A DNA stretch of 7,848 bases from Chloroflexota bacterium. Its GTDB lineage: Bacteria; Chloroflexota; Anaerolineae; UBA3071. Below the pieces are notes generated by a model that was not told where the DNA came from, ran no database searches, and saw only the letters and a list, made by a program, of their open reading frames with translations. Positions 1 to 5,230 of the stretch are shown here, in pieces. Made by a program: the position numbers and the translations under genes. Every line of letters starts with the position of its first letter. The stretch's first letter is position 1. The stretch covers positions 1-7,848 of the forward strand of contig JACNHM010000282.1 of assembly GCA_014383605.1 (NCBI GenBank). Reading direction: 5' to 3'.

Positions 1-326
1 GCCAGACGGCGCTCCAGCTCCCCAATGCGCTGGAGCAACAGCTCCGACAGACGATCCAGGAACGCCACGTCGTGGCCACCGCAACGCTGGCACGTCCAAG
101 GCGGCAGGCTGCCGGCCCAGAACACGTAGTACTCGATCTGCACGGGCCCGTCGCAAGTGAAGCAGTAGCCAGCGGCAGCCGACTGCCACGCCGAGGGATC
201 CCAGCTGGCGTGGTCGCTCGAAGAGGCGTTTACCGCCCCCGGGACGAGTCTGCCGGTGGCCACGGCATCCGGTCTCCAGTCTTCCCCTTTCATCGTTCCC
301 TCTGTTCGTGTTGGAGTCGGTACCAT
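1..326 (-). CDS. Zinc-ribbon protein, partial (runs off left edge)
   Basis: An open frame with no stop before base 1, so the C-terminus is missing. Two in-frame ATGs are plausible. The one at 326 has GGAG six bases upstream; the one at 293 has GAGG five bases upstream. I use 326 but cannot decide. The visible product has a polar N-terminus, then CFTC and CQRC pairs separated by 20 residues. This four-cysteine spacing is typical of a structural zinc ribbon. A leucine- and glutamate-rich stretch (around DRLSELLLQRIGELERRL) follows and looks helical or coiled-coil. No membrane segment is visible. It is the last gene seen in the operon, 71 bases after the stop of peptidase 3. I do not recognise the family. 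A regulatory or protein-interaction role is only a guess. Confidence 0.7.
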   Translation of the reverse strand, partial: MVPTPTRTEGTMKGEDWRPDAVATGRLVPGAVNASSSDHASWDPSAWQSAAAGYCFTCDGPVQIEYYVFWAGSLPPWTCQRCGGHDVAFLDRLSELLLQRIGELERRL

Positions 327-345
327 AGTGCTCTCCACGTTGGTT

Positions 346-383
346 AGGGCGCATAGTGGGCGTACAGCAGGCCAGTGCGCCCT
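346..383. repeat. Inverted repeat between peptidase 3 and the zinc-ribbon gene
   Basis: The arms AGGGCGCA (346-353) and TGCGCCCT (376-383) are perfect reverse complements around a 22-base loop. They lie in the short gap after the peptidase 3 stop. There is no T-run after the stem on the minus strand, so this is not a standard intrinsic terminator. It could be an operator, an attenuator or chance. The rest of the 294-397 gap shows nothing else clear apart from the two candidate start sites of the next gene. Confidence 0.3.
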
Positions 384-397
384 GACCGCTCGCCGGC

Positions 398-850
398 TCA
401 GGCCGGGAAGCGAACGAGCAGCAGTAGCGCATAGGCCAGGGCCACCAGCGAGTACATGGGAATGGCCGGCGTGCCGTGCTCCTCCAGATATGCTTCCGAG
501 GGCAGGTGCAGGAGCGCCCCTGCACCCCTGCGCCAGCGCAACAAGAGCACGGGCAGAGCAACGATCACATACCCCACGCAGAAGAAGATCAGGAAATCGC
601 TCCCCGGCCACAGAGCGAAGAGGGTGGCAAGCACCTTGGCGTCGGCCCCGCCCAGGATGTACAGATGCCACAGCGAGTAGATCAGCGGCAGGGCCAGCAA
701 CGCCCACCACTGACGGTGCACCAGCTGCCAGGCCAGGATGATGAGCAACGGCGGCAAGGTCAGCCAGTTGGGCACCTGACGGGTGTTCAGATCGTAGGCG
801 CTCATGGCCACCAGCCAGGCGGCCAGGAGCAGAAACAACCACAGGCTCAA
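398..850 (-). CDS. Prepilin peptidase 3, A24 family (TadV/CpaA-like), intact
   Basis: A membrane aspartyl peptidase of 150 residues, a normal length for the short CpaA/TadV type that lacks an N-methylation domain. It would cleave leader peptides of Flp pilins and TadE-like pseudopilins on the cytoplasmic face of the membrane. The protein is mostly hydrophobic helices. The two expected catalytic aspartates are D20 in YDLNTRQVPN and D70 in GGADAK. The second motif is GxAD rather than the usual GxGD. The start is TTG at 850, overlapping the zinc-finger stop as TTGA, with purine-rich GAGAGG just upstream. Residues 51-79 are identical to peptidase 2, and 85 bases are identical at DNA level. Unlike peptidase 2, this copy keeps its C-terminal helices. 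Family assignment is firm; substrate preference is unknown. Confidence 0.88.
   Translation of the reverse strand: MSLWLFLLLAAWLVAMSAYDLNTRQVPNWLTLPPLLIILAWQLVHRQWWALLALPLIYSLWHLYILGGADAKVLATLFALWPGSDFLIFFCVGYVIVALPVLLLRWRRGAGALLHLPSEAYLEEHGTPAIPMYSLVALAYALLLLVRFPA
615..699. repeat. 85-bp perfect direct repeat, copy in peptidase 3
   Basis: These 85 bases are identical to 1207-1291. The tract encodes the region from the third hydrophobic segment through GGADAK to LATLFA. Outside it the two peptidase genes diverge clearly: 17 differences in the first 50 codons. A perfect block inside diverged paralogues suggests recent gene conversion or a recombination footprint. Confidence 0.9.
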
Positions 851-1083
851 CGTCCTCTCTCCAGTCCTTCCAACTGCTCGGCCAGGGCCAGGAGCTCTGG
901 CCACGGTTCGTACCCCGTCCCCTGACAGCGAGGGCAGGTGGCGGCGTTGGCTGCCGTGTAGCTCATGTGGCCCGGCGGACACACGTGCCCGAAGCCGCCG
1001 CAGCGGGAGCAGGTTCTCTTCGCCCGCCGGCGCAACTCGGCAGCTATGTCTCTCAAGCAGGCCTGGCTCAGGGCGATCCCCAT
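847..1083 (-). CDS. Small cysteine-rich zinc-finger-like protein
   Basis: A soluble protein of 78 residues. The start is ATG at 1083 with GGAGG seven bases upstream, inside the 3' end of the truncated peptidase 2. The N-terminal third is a basic helix (around LRDIAAELRRRAKR). The middle holds CSRCGGFG, a further Cys and His (VCPPGH), then CPRCQGTG. The CxxCxGxG pattern is the repeat unit of the DnaJ-type cysteine-rich zinc domain, though only two units are present and no J domain is visible. The C-terminus is an acidic leucine-rich helix. It is wedged between two peptidase copies and overlaps both. Zinc binding is a reasonable inference; the function is unknown. A second CxxC protein lies just downstream at 1-326. 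Confidence 0.75.
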   Translation of the reverse strand: MGIALSQACLRDIAAELRRRAKRTCSRCGGFGHVCPPGHMSYTAANAATCPRCQGTGYEPWPELLALAEQLEGLERGR

Positions 1084-1442
1084 GCCCCGGCCTCCTCCAG
1101 CGCCGCTCGATTGCGGATTTCGGATTTCGGAATGCGGAATATTCCGCAATCCGCTTTCCGCGTTCCGCAATGGGATGTTCCGCAATCCGCAATCGGCAAT
1201 CGGCAGGCGAAGAGGGTGGCAAGCACCTTGGCGTCGGCCCCGCCCAGGATGTACAGATGCCACAGCGAGTAGATCAGCGGCAGGGCCAGCAGCACCTGCC
1301 ACCGACAGTGCGCAAGCTGCCAGGCCAGGATGGCCAGCAGGAGCGGAATGGTCAGCCAGTTGGGGACCTGGCGGGTCCGCAGGTCGCAGGCCGACATGAC
1401 CACAAGCCAGACAGCCAGGGTGACCAGCAGCCATGGGTTCAC
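1068..1442 (-). CDS. Prepilin peptidase 2, A24 family, C-terminus replaced by repeat sequence
   Basis: The first 79 residues align with peptidase 3 without gaps (62 identical) and keep both candidate catalytic aspartates: D20 in CDLRTRQVPN and D70 in GGADAK. Immediately after LATLFA the frame enters the heptamer array at 1110-1206. It encodes an arginine-, cysteine- and isoleucine-rich tail (for example IADCG) and stops at 1068. The C-terminal roughly 70 residues present in peptidase 3, including the remaining membrane helices, are missing. The start is GTG at 1442, overlapping the previous stop as GTGA, with GGAGG seven bases upstream. Translation signals are therefore intact, but the enzyme is probably inactive or altered. 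It could be a pseudogene kept for coupling to the downstream gene. Confidence 0.75.
   Translation of the reverse strand: MNPWLLVTLAVWLVVMSACDLRTRQVPNWLTIPLLLAILAWQLAHCRWQVLLALPLIYSLWHLYILGGADAKVLATLFACRLPIADCGTSHCGTRKADCGIFRIPKSEIRNRAALEEAGAWGSP
1110..1206. repeat. Heptamer palindromic array (word GATTGCG / CGCAATC)
   Basis: On the minus strand, 7-base words related to GATTGCG (GATTGCC, GATTGCG, GAACGCG, GAAAGCG) run in phase for roughly 14 units. The words then switch to reverse-complement forms (CCGCATT, CCGAAAT). The switch centres on a palindrome around GCGGAATATTCCGC, at about 1134-1147. The array starts exactly where peptidase 2 loses similarity to peptidase 3 and ends just before the SD of the zinc-finger gene. 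The same word appears in the array at 6326-6390. Confidence 0.88.
1207..1291. repeat. 85-bp perfect direct repeat, copy in peptidase 2
   Basis: Partner of 615-699. Its left end touches the heptamer array at 1110-1206 directly, so the identical tract stops exactly at the array junction. In peptidase 3 the sequence continues into the normal C-terminal coding region. Confidence 0.9.
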
Positions 1443-1828
1443 GGGCTCTCCTCCAGAGCAGCCTGCGCCACTTCAAGGCAGCGAGTACATCTTGTCTCTC
1501 GATGGGCAGCCCACCACCCCGTCAGAGCCCTCCAGCCGGTCTTCAGCACCCGCAGGGTGTGGTCGAAGCGGGACACCTCCTTTCGGCTGTCTGTGAAATA
1601 CACGGCCAGGAAACAGCCGGCCACACCGATGGCTGCGACAATGGCCGTCTCATGGCAGACCAAGGCCATGGCCGCCGTCAGAACCTCCAGGCCCATGGCC
1701 ATCCAGGCGATGCGGTGGTGCAGCCTGCTGTGCCGGCCGCGCGAGGCTACGAAGGTCACAGCGAAGGTCACGAGGGCGAAGGCCAACATGGGTCTCACCT
1801 CTGCCAGCGGCAGTGCTTTGGCCGTCAC
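1439..1828 (-). CDS. Small multi-pass membrane protein of unknown function
   Basis: A protein of 129 residues from a GTG start at 1828 that overlaps the previous stop as GTGA, with GGGAGG seven bases upstream. An internal ATG at 1789 (GAGGTGA just upstream) would give 116 residues and starts right at the first hydrophobic segment. Two or three membrane segments are visible: around MLAFALVTFAVTFVA, then a long hydrophobic stretch with LEVLTAAMALV and AIGVAGCFLAVYF. The tail is basic and cytoplasm-like, with one CTRC pair near the end. I do not recognise the family. Position inside the pilus operon suggests an accessory role at the membrane, but nothing in the sequence proves it. Confidence 0.72.
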   Translation of the reverse strand: MTAKALPLAEVRPMLAFALVTFAVTFVASRGRHSRLHHRIAWMAMGLEVLTAAMALVCHETAIVAAIGVAGCFLAVYFTDSRKEVSRFDHTLRVLKTGWRALTGWWAAHRETRCTRCLEVAQAALEESP

Positions 1829-2430
1829 GCGCCCACCTCCCGCGCCCGCTGCAGCCACCGGCGACGCCCGCCCCAAGCCCCGCCGAGGGGCCAGGGCCAC
1901 CGCCGCCGTGCGGCGGGCCTCTCCCAGACCACCAGGGTCCACTGCTCGGAACGGGGGAGCAAGGGCTGCTCGCCCGGCCTCTTGTTGCTCAGCGCCGTGG
2001 CGAAGGCGGCGGTCAGCTCCTCGGCCACGAAGGGATGGGCCGTCAGCCCGTCCACGATGAACCAGCGGCCGCCGGGATAGAGCTGCCTGGCCCGCTCAGG
2101 CTGCGGCGTGAAGGTGAAGAAGCGGCGCTGTTGGTGGGCGAAGGTCATGCTCAACGGCGCATCCGTGTGCACGTCGAAGAGCTGATCCACCTCTGCCCGC
2201 TCGCCCAACACGTCGAAGGCGATCTGGCTGACGGTGACCAGCAGGCTCTCCGGGGGCACGACGATGCTGCGCCCCAGCCCAGCTCGTTGCAGGGCCAGTT
2301 GCTGCAGGCCCAGAGCATAGACGGTCCGTGAGTGGTGCAGCAGAGCGTGGCGCATCCGCTCGCCGGCCAGGAGCACGGCCAGGATCAGGATGAACACGAC
2401 CAGAAACCACTCGAACACAAACGTCGGCAT
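1825..2430 (-). CDS. Single-pass membrane protein of unknown function
   Basis: A protein of 201 residues. The start is ATG at 2430 with GGAGG five bases upstream. Residues 5-22 (around FEWFLVVFILILAVLLAG) form one N-terminal membrane anchor without a lipobox or cleavage site, so the rest probably lies on one side of the membrane. The soluble part has mixed alpha/beta character and ends in a very basic, tryptophan-rich tail (ERPAARRRWPWPLGG and after). It begins 32 bases after the lipoprotein stop, one of the few true gaps in the operon, and its stop overlaps the next start by four bases. I do not recognise the domain. Membership in a pilus operon is the only functional hint. Confidence 0.75.
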   Translation of the reverse strand: MPTFVFEWFLVVFILILAVLLAGERMRHALLHHSRTVYALGLQQLALQRAGLGRSIVVPPESLLVTVSQIAFDVLGERAEVDQLFDVHTDAPLSMTFAHQQRRFFTFTPQPERARQLYPGGRWFIVDGLTAHPFVAEELTAAFATALSNKRPGEQPLLPRSEQWTLVVWERPAARRRWPWPLGGAWGGRRRWLQRAREVGA

Positions 2431-2462
2431 CGGTTCCTCCTCAATCAGTCCCGTTGCCCTTC

Positions 2463-3512
2463 CTACGGCGCAACGAAGGACAGAATCACCGTCGGCTGGT
2501 TCTCCAGTACCGGCTTGGGGTTGAACGTCAACGTCAGCGATTCGCCTTTCTGCGGAGCCGGATAGAAGACGAACTCGCCCTCCAACGACTGTCCGGGCAT
2601 CAACGCCCCCACCCGTCCAACGTGCTCTGGCCAATCGTCCAGGCTCCACCCGTCGAGCACGTAGCGCCTTTCTCCTCGCAGCTCGGGCTGTGTGGTCCAG
2701 GCCAGGGTCACTGTTTCCTCGATGTCACCCTCGGCCAGCATGGCCACCACGTCGATGGCCACGTGGGTCGGTGCTACGTGGACACTCTCGATGGCCACGG
2801 TGAGCTTACCCATCGTGACCTCGGCCACATCGTTGGCCTGGCCGGGTTTCTCTCGCTTGGGCCAGTCCGGGTTGGGCAGCGGCCAGGGCTCGCTCCAGAA
2901 TGAGATCTCCTCGCCAGGCAAAGCCACAGGAACGACGGAGCGCAGCAGGTTGATCCCCAGCCGCAGCCGGTAGGCGTCGAAGGCCGGCAGGCCGAAGCGC
3001 CACTCGCCCGCAATCTTCTCTCCGGGCTCAATGGCCAGCACCTCTCCCTCCGGCCAGGCGGGATACTCGTACACCCGCCCCGTGTTGTCCTGCAGGAGCG
3101 GCGGTCGGCCGTCGGCGCTTTTCAGCTCCAGAGCCTTGTCGCCCAGGTTCACCGCTTCCCAGGAGATGGCCAGGACCTCTTCCGCGATGCGCATCTCCCG
3201 CACGGTAAAGGTGAGGCCGTCCTGCTCGTGGGTCACTCCTACCTCGTATGCGCCCTCTGGCCAGACGGCTTGCCGTTCCCGACTGGTGACGCCCGAGCTC
3301 TCGGAGACGGGGGGACGAGGAGACGGGGTGACCTCACCCCCTCTCCTTGTCTCCCTCTCACCTTGTCCCCCTGTCTCCGTGTCACCTTGTTCCCTGGTCT
3401 CGGCAGGTGCCGGGGTGCGCTCCACCAGTTGCCTCAGTTGCCCCAAGGGGCCGCAGGCCAGCGAGGCAAGCACGATGATGATCAGCAAGATGTGTAAACG
3501 CTTTGATGTCAA
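2463..3512 (-). CDS. Probable lipoprotein with repeat-coded linker
   Basis: A protein of 349 residues from TTG at 3512, chosen because AGGAGG lies six bases upstream and a signal peptide follows at once. A short basic start (TSKR) leads into LHILLIIIVLASLAC. Cys20 is the likely lipidated residue, although Ser at -3 departs from the usual lipobox. Residues 38-72 are encoded by the octamer array 3298-3401 and are rich in E, T, G, R and P. They act as a linker between anchor and domains. From about residue 80 the chain looks like two tandem beta-sandwich domains (for example LTFTVREMRIAEEVLAISW, later LTVAIESVHVAPTHVAIDV). These resemble the DUF4352-type extracellular Ig-like fold, but this is by pattern only. 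It probably sits on the outer membrane face as an accessory or unrelated envelope protein. Confidence 0.78.
   Translation of the reverse strand: MTSKRLHILLIIIVLASLACGPLGQLRQLVERTPAPAETREQGDTETGGQGERETRRGGEVTPSPRPPVSESSGVTSRERQAVWPEGAYEVGVTHEQDGLTFTVREMRIAEEVLAISWEAVNLGDKALELKSADGRPPLLQDNTGRVYEYPAWPEGEVLAIEPGEKIAGEWRFGLPAFDAYRLRLGINLLRSVVPVALPGEEISFWSEPWPLPNPDWPKREKPGQANDVAEVTMGKLTVAIESVHVAPTHVAIDVVAMLAEGDIEETVTLAWTTQPELRGERRYVLDGWSLDDWPEHVGRVGALMPGQSLEGEFVFYPAPQKGESLTLTFNPKPVLENQPTVILSFVAP
3298..3401. repeat. Octamer palindromic array (word GAGACAAG) inside the lipoprotein gene
   Basis: Read on the minus strand in steps of eight from 3401: GAGACCAG, GGAACAAG, GTGACACG, GAGACAGG, GGGACAAG, GTGAGAGG, GAGACAAG, GAGAGGGG, GTGAGGTC. 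The words then invert: ACCCCGTC, TCCTCGTC, CCCCCGTC, TCCGAGAG. There are thirteen units with no phase slip. The array is in frame and encodes the linker after the lipobox. It shares its word with the array at 7142-7189. Confidence 0.9.
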
Positions 3513-3607
3513 GATGTCCCTCCTGCGACGTTGGCCGCAGCCAGGGGGCCAGCCTGGTCTGCCGGCCTCTCTGAAAAGCTGGCTTGGTTGCACATGGGGT
3601 TGCCCAT
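3509..3607 (-). CDS. Possible 32-residue leader ORF
   Basis: ATG at 3607 opens a frame beginning MGNPMCNQASFSERPADQ. It ends in TGA overlapping the lipoprotein start as TTGA, the same coupling seen elsewhere in this operon. A strong AAAGGAGG lies upstream but only two bases from this ATG. The next in-frame ATG, four codons on, is 14 bases away, so neither spacing is ideal. A small CTCC/GGAG stem could mask the SD. The peptide has no recognisable domain. It may be a coupling or leader peptide for the lipoprotein, or just a chance frame in the 3513-3670 gap. Confidence 0.3.
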   Translation of the reverse strand: MGNPMCNQASFSERPADQAGPLAAANVAGGTS

Positions 3608-3670
3608 CGCCTCCTTTCTGGAGAGGAGAGAACACACTACCGGGCCGTGCCCCCACGTGCCGCCGGAAGG

Positions 3671-4273
3671 TCAGGACTGCACCTGCACCACTTCGGCAGC
3701 GTGAAAGGTGTGCACCGTGATGGGTTGGCCGCCGTTCACCAGGCCGAAGAGGTTCGTCTGCACGGGCACGGCCAGATAAACCCCCACGGCGGGGCCGTTC
3801 GTCGTCCAGTGGCTCTCCCCGGCCAGGCCGGCCCTGGGCACGGGGGGAAAGCTCTGAACCTGCCCCCCGTTGGGGTTGCTGATGACCTGGACGATGACCT
3901 CATAGCCCGTGATCCCTCGCCCGGTCATGCCCTCGGTGACCACATTCAGGGCGGTGGAGTAGGCGCTCGACCCCAACCCCAGCTCGCCCCGCCGGAGGCC
4001 ATAGTACCCCACAAAGTCCCGCCCCTGGTTGGCTCCGGCCATGGCCGCGTCGGCGGCCAGGCCATAGGCGAAGTTGCGCACCTCGTGCAGGTGGTAGACA
4101 TCCGCCAGCACGGCCGCCGCCAGGATGAGGATGACCACCAGCATCACCCCACCGGCCCAGGCCTGTCCCCTGCGGGAAGTAGACAAGGAAACAAGTGGAC
4201 AAGTAGACAAGGCGGCCCTGTTCCTTACTACCCCTTGTTTCCTTGTTTCCTTGTGTACTTGTCTACTCTTCAC
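3671..4273 (-). CDS. TadE/TadG-like pilus-assembly protein 2
   Basis: A protein of 200 residues. The start is GTG at 4273, overlapping the previous stop as GTGA, with GGAGG seven bases upstream. Residues 3-34 are encoded almost entirely by the octamer array 4179-4266 and form an unusual basic N-terminal extension. RRGQ follows, then one membrane helix at about residues 42-58 (GVMLVVILILAAAVLAD). Next comes the HLHEVRNFAYGLAADAAMAGA segment, which resembles the helical start of TadE/TadG pseudopilins with repeated small residues. The rest is a periplasmic or extracellular beta-rich domain. If RRG is the processing site, +5 is glycine, not the expected glutamate, so cleavage is doubtful. Its place directly after the TadE gene supports a minor pseudopilin role. 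Confidence 0.72.
   Translation of the reverse strand: MKSRQVHKETRKQGVVRNRAALSTCPLVSLSTSRRGQAWAGGVMLVVILILAAAVLADVYHLHEVRNFAYGLAADAAMAGANQGRDFVGYYGLRRGELGLGSSAYSTALNVVTEGMTGRGITGYEVIVQVISNPNGGQVQSFPPVPRAGLAGESHWTTNGPAVGVYLAVPVQTNLFGLVNGGQPITVHTFHAAEVVQVQS
4179..4266. repeat. Octamer palindromic array (word GTAGACAA)
   Basis: Plus strand: GTAGACAA, GGAAACAA, GTGGACAA, GTAGACAA (4179-4210), a 24-base centre, then TTGTTTCC twice, TTGTGTAC, TTGTCTAC (4235-4266). The two 32-base arms are imperfect reverse complements and the total is 88 bases, exactly eleven units. It begins four bases after the start codon of the TadE-like protein 2 gene and is read through in frame. Confidence 0.92.
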
Positions 4274-4749
4274 GGATATGCCTCCACCACGTTGCTGTGC
4301 TGCGCCCGGAGGGTGACCTGGGTCAGACTCATGAAAGGCACGAGCGGCTGGTAATCCAGGGAGGCGCTGACGGTGAACTCCGTCTGGAAGCTCGTCGCAG
4401 GCATGTCCATGACCACCTGCACGTCGTCCCCGTAGCCTCCTCCCAGGAGGTTGTTGTCCACCTCCTCCCGGATCATCTGCACCGCCGTGACGGTGTCCGT
4501 GGGGTTGAAGGAGAGATAGCGGACCGCCCGGTAGCAGCCCACGTCCATGGAATGCTTGATGGAAATGGCCCTCCCCAGTTCCACGGCGCCGAAGAAGAGC
4601 AACACGGCGATGAGGATGAAGAAGGTCGTCTCGATGGAGACGCTGCCCTTCTGTGCAGAGGAGCAGAGGAGTGGGGGTGCGGAGGAGCATTCACCTCTGC
4701 TCCTCCGCACCTCGGCACCCCTGCTCAGATCACCAGAGAAGCCAGGCAT
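4270..4749 (-). CDS. TadE-like pseudopilin 1
   Basis: A protein of 159 residues from ATG at 4749, with GGGAGG five bases upstream, inside the end of peptidase 1 (20-base overlap). A TTG nine codons further upstream is in frame but less likely. The leader is long (about 35 residues), and most of it is encoded by the octamer array 4653-4724. The mature part starts at QKG/SVSIETTFFILIAVLL, with Gly at -1 and Glu at +5, matching the prepilin peptidase rule. One membrane helix (about 41-57) precedes AVELGRAISIKHSMDVGCYRA, the usual TadE pattern. A C-terminal beta-rich domain follows. It is predicted to be a minor pseudopilin of a Tad pilus, processed by a neighbouring A24 peptidase. Confidence 0.82.
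   Translation of the reverse strand: MPGFSGDLSRGAEVRRSRGECSSAPPLLCSSAQKGSVSIETTFFILIAVLLFFGAVELGRAISIKHSMDVGCYRAVRYLSFNPTDTVTAVQMIREEVDNNLLGGGYGDDVQVVMDMPATSFQTEFTVSASLDYQPLVPFMSLTQVTLRAQHSNVVEAYP
4653..4724. repeat. Octamer palindromic array with 13-bp perfect hairpin
   Basis: Nine in-phase units on the plus strand: GTGCAGAG, GAGCAGAG, GAGTGGGG, GTGCGGAG, GAGCATTC, ACCTCTGC, TCCTCCGC, ACCTCGGC, ACCCCTGC. The core GTGCGGAGGAGCA (4677-4689) pairs perfectly with TGCTCCTCCGCAC (4698-4710) across an 8-base loop. At 72 bases it is divisible by three and by eight. It codes for the leader of the TadE-like pseudopilin. Confidence 0.9.
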
Positions 4750-5230
4750 ACACGCCTCCCGCCAGCGCTGCGGCAATGGTGAGGTGCGGCCCCCGGCCGC
4801 CCCGGGTCTCCTCTCCCTCGGCCGGGTGCAGTTTGAAGGCCAGCAGGTTGGACAGATAGAAGCTGCCCAGTTCCCGCAGCCTCCCCCGGTACCGGATGCA
4901 GAGGGCCATGCCGCCCACCAGGACGGCGGCGCCGCACAGGGCCCAGAAGAATCTCACGTCCGGCCAGAAGGCGAAGAGGGCCATGAGTAGTTTGGCATCC
5001 CCGCCCCCGTAGAAATGCAGCGTCCAGCCGAGGAGGATCCCCCACCAGATGGCCAGCACCCAGAGCGCCCCCAGCCCCCGCTGGCTGAACTGCCAGATCA
5101 ATCCTGCGGCCATCAAGGGCAGGGTCAGGCCGTTGGGAACCGTTTGCGTCCTCAGATCCAACCACAGGGCCAGAGCCAGCGCGCCAGTGATCAGCGCCTT
5201 GACCAGCAGACAGATCAGCTCAGAGCCCAT
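4730..5230 (-). CDS. Prepilin peptidase 1, A24 family (TadV/CpaA-like)
   Basis: A hydrophobic membrane protein of 166 residues from ATG at 5230. It overlaps the stop of Flp pilin 3 by 11 bases, with GGAGG nine bases upstream. The catalytic aspartates are D25 in WLDLRTQTVPNGLT and D78 in YGGGDAK. This copy has the canonical GxGD motif, unlike peptidases 2 and 3. About five or six membrane helices are visible, and there is no N-terminal methylase domain, as in Tad-type peptidases. It would remove the leader of Flp pilins and TadE-like proteins. Its place between a pilin and a pseudopilin makes it the best candidate for the main processing enzyme here. Confidence 0.88.
   Translation of the reverse strand: MGSELICLLVKALITGALALALWLDLRTQTVPNGLTLPLMAAGLIWQFSQRGLGALWVLAIWWGILLGWTLHFYGGGDAKLLMALFAFWPDVRFFWALCGAAVLVGGMALCIRYRGRLRELGSFYLSNLLAFKLHPAEGEETRGGRGPHLTIAAALAGGVYAWLLW

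Noticed and set aside
1110..1206. CRISPR array
   Set aside because: Units are 7 bases in direct contact, with inverted orientation in part. There are no spacers and no 25-40-base repeats, and no cas genes are visible.
1068..1442. Frameshift error joining peptidase 2 to the zinc-finger frame
   Set aside because: The zinc-finger gene has its own SD and ATG at 1083, and peptidase 2 similarity is already lost at 1207 before any frame change. A single sequencing error would not restore a full peptidase.
72..2331. Long open frames on the plus strand
   Set aside because: They lie antisense to well-supported minus-strand genes with SDs and recognisable domains. Their translations are low-complexity, rich in R, P and A, with no motif, as expected of shadows in GC-rich DNA.
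4179..4266. Transposon or MITE termini
   Set aside because: There is no transposase and no clear target duplication. The arms are made of phased 8-base words rather than one unique terminal sequence, and words differ between loci.
4274..4690. Upstream extension of the TadE-like protein 2 frame to 339 residues
   Set aside because: The extension is out of frame over the TadE-like protein 1 gene and encodes HGR/GGG-rich nonsense. The GTG at 4273 with its SD and GTGA overlap is a better start.
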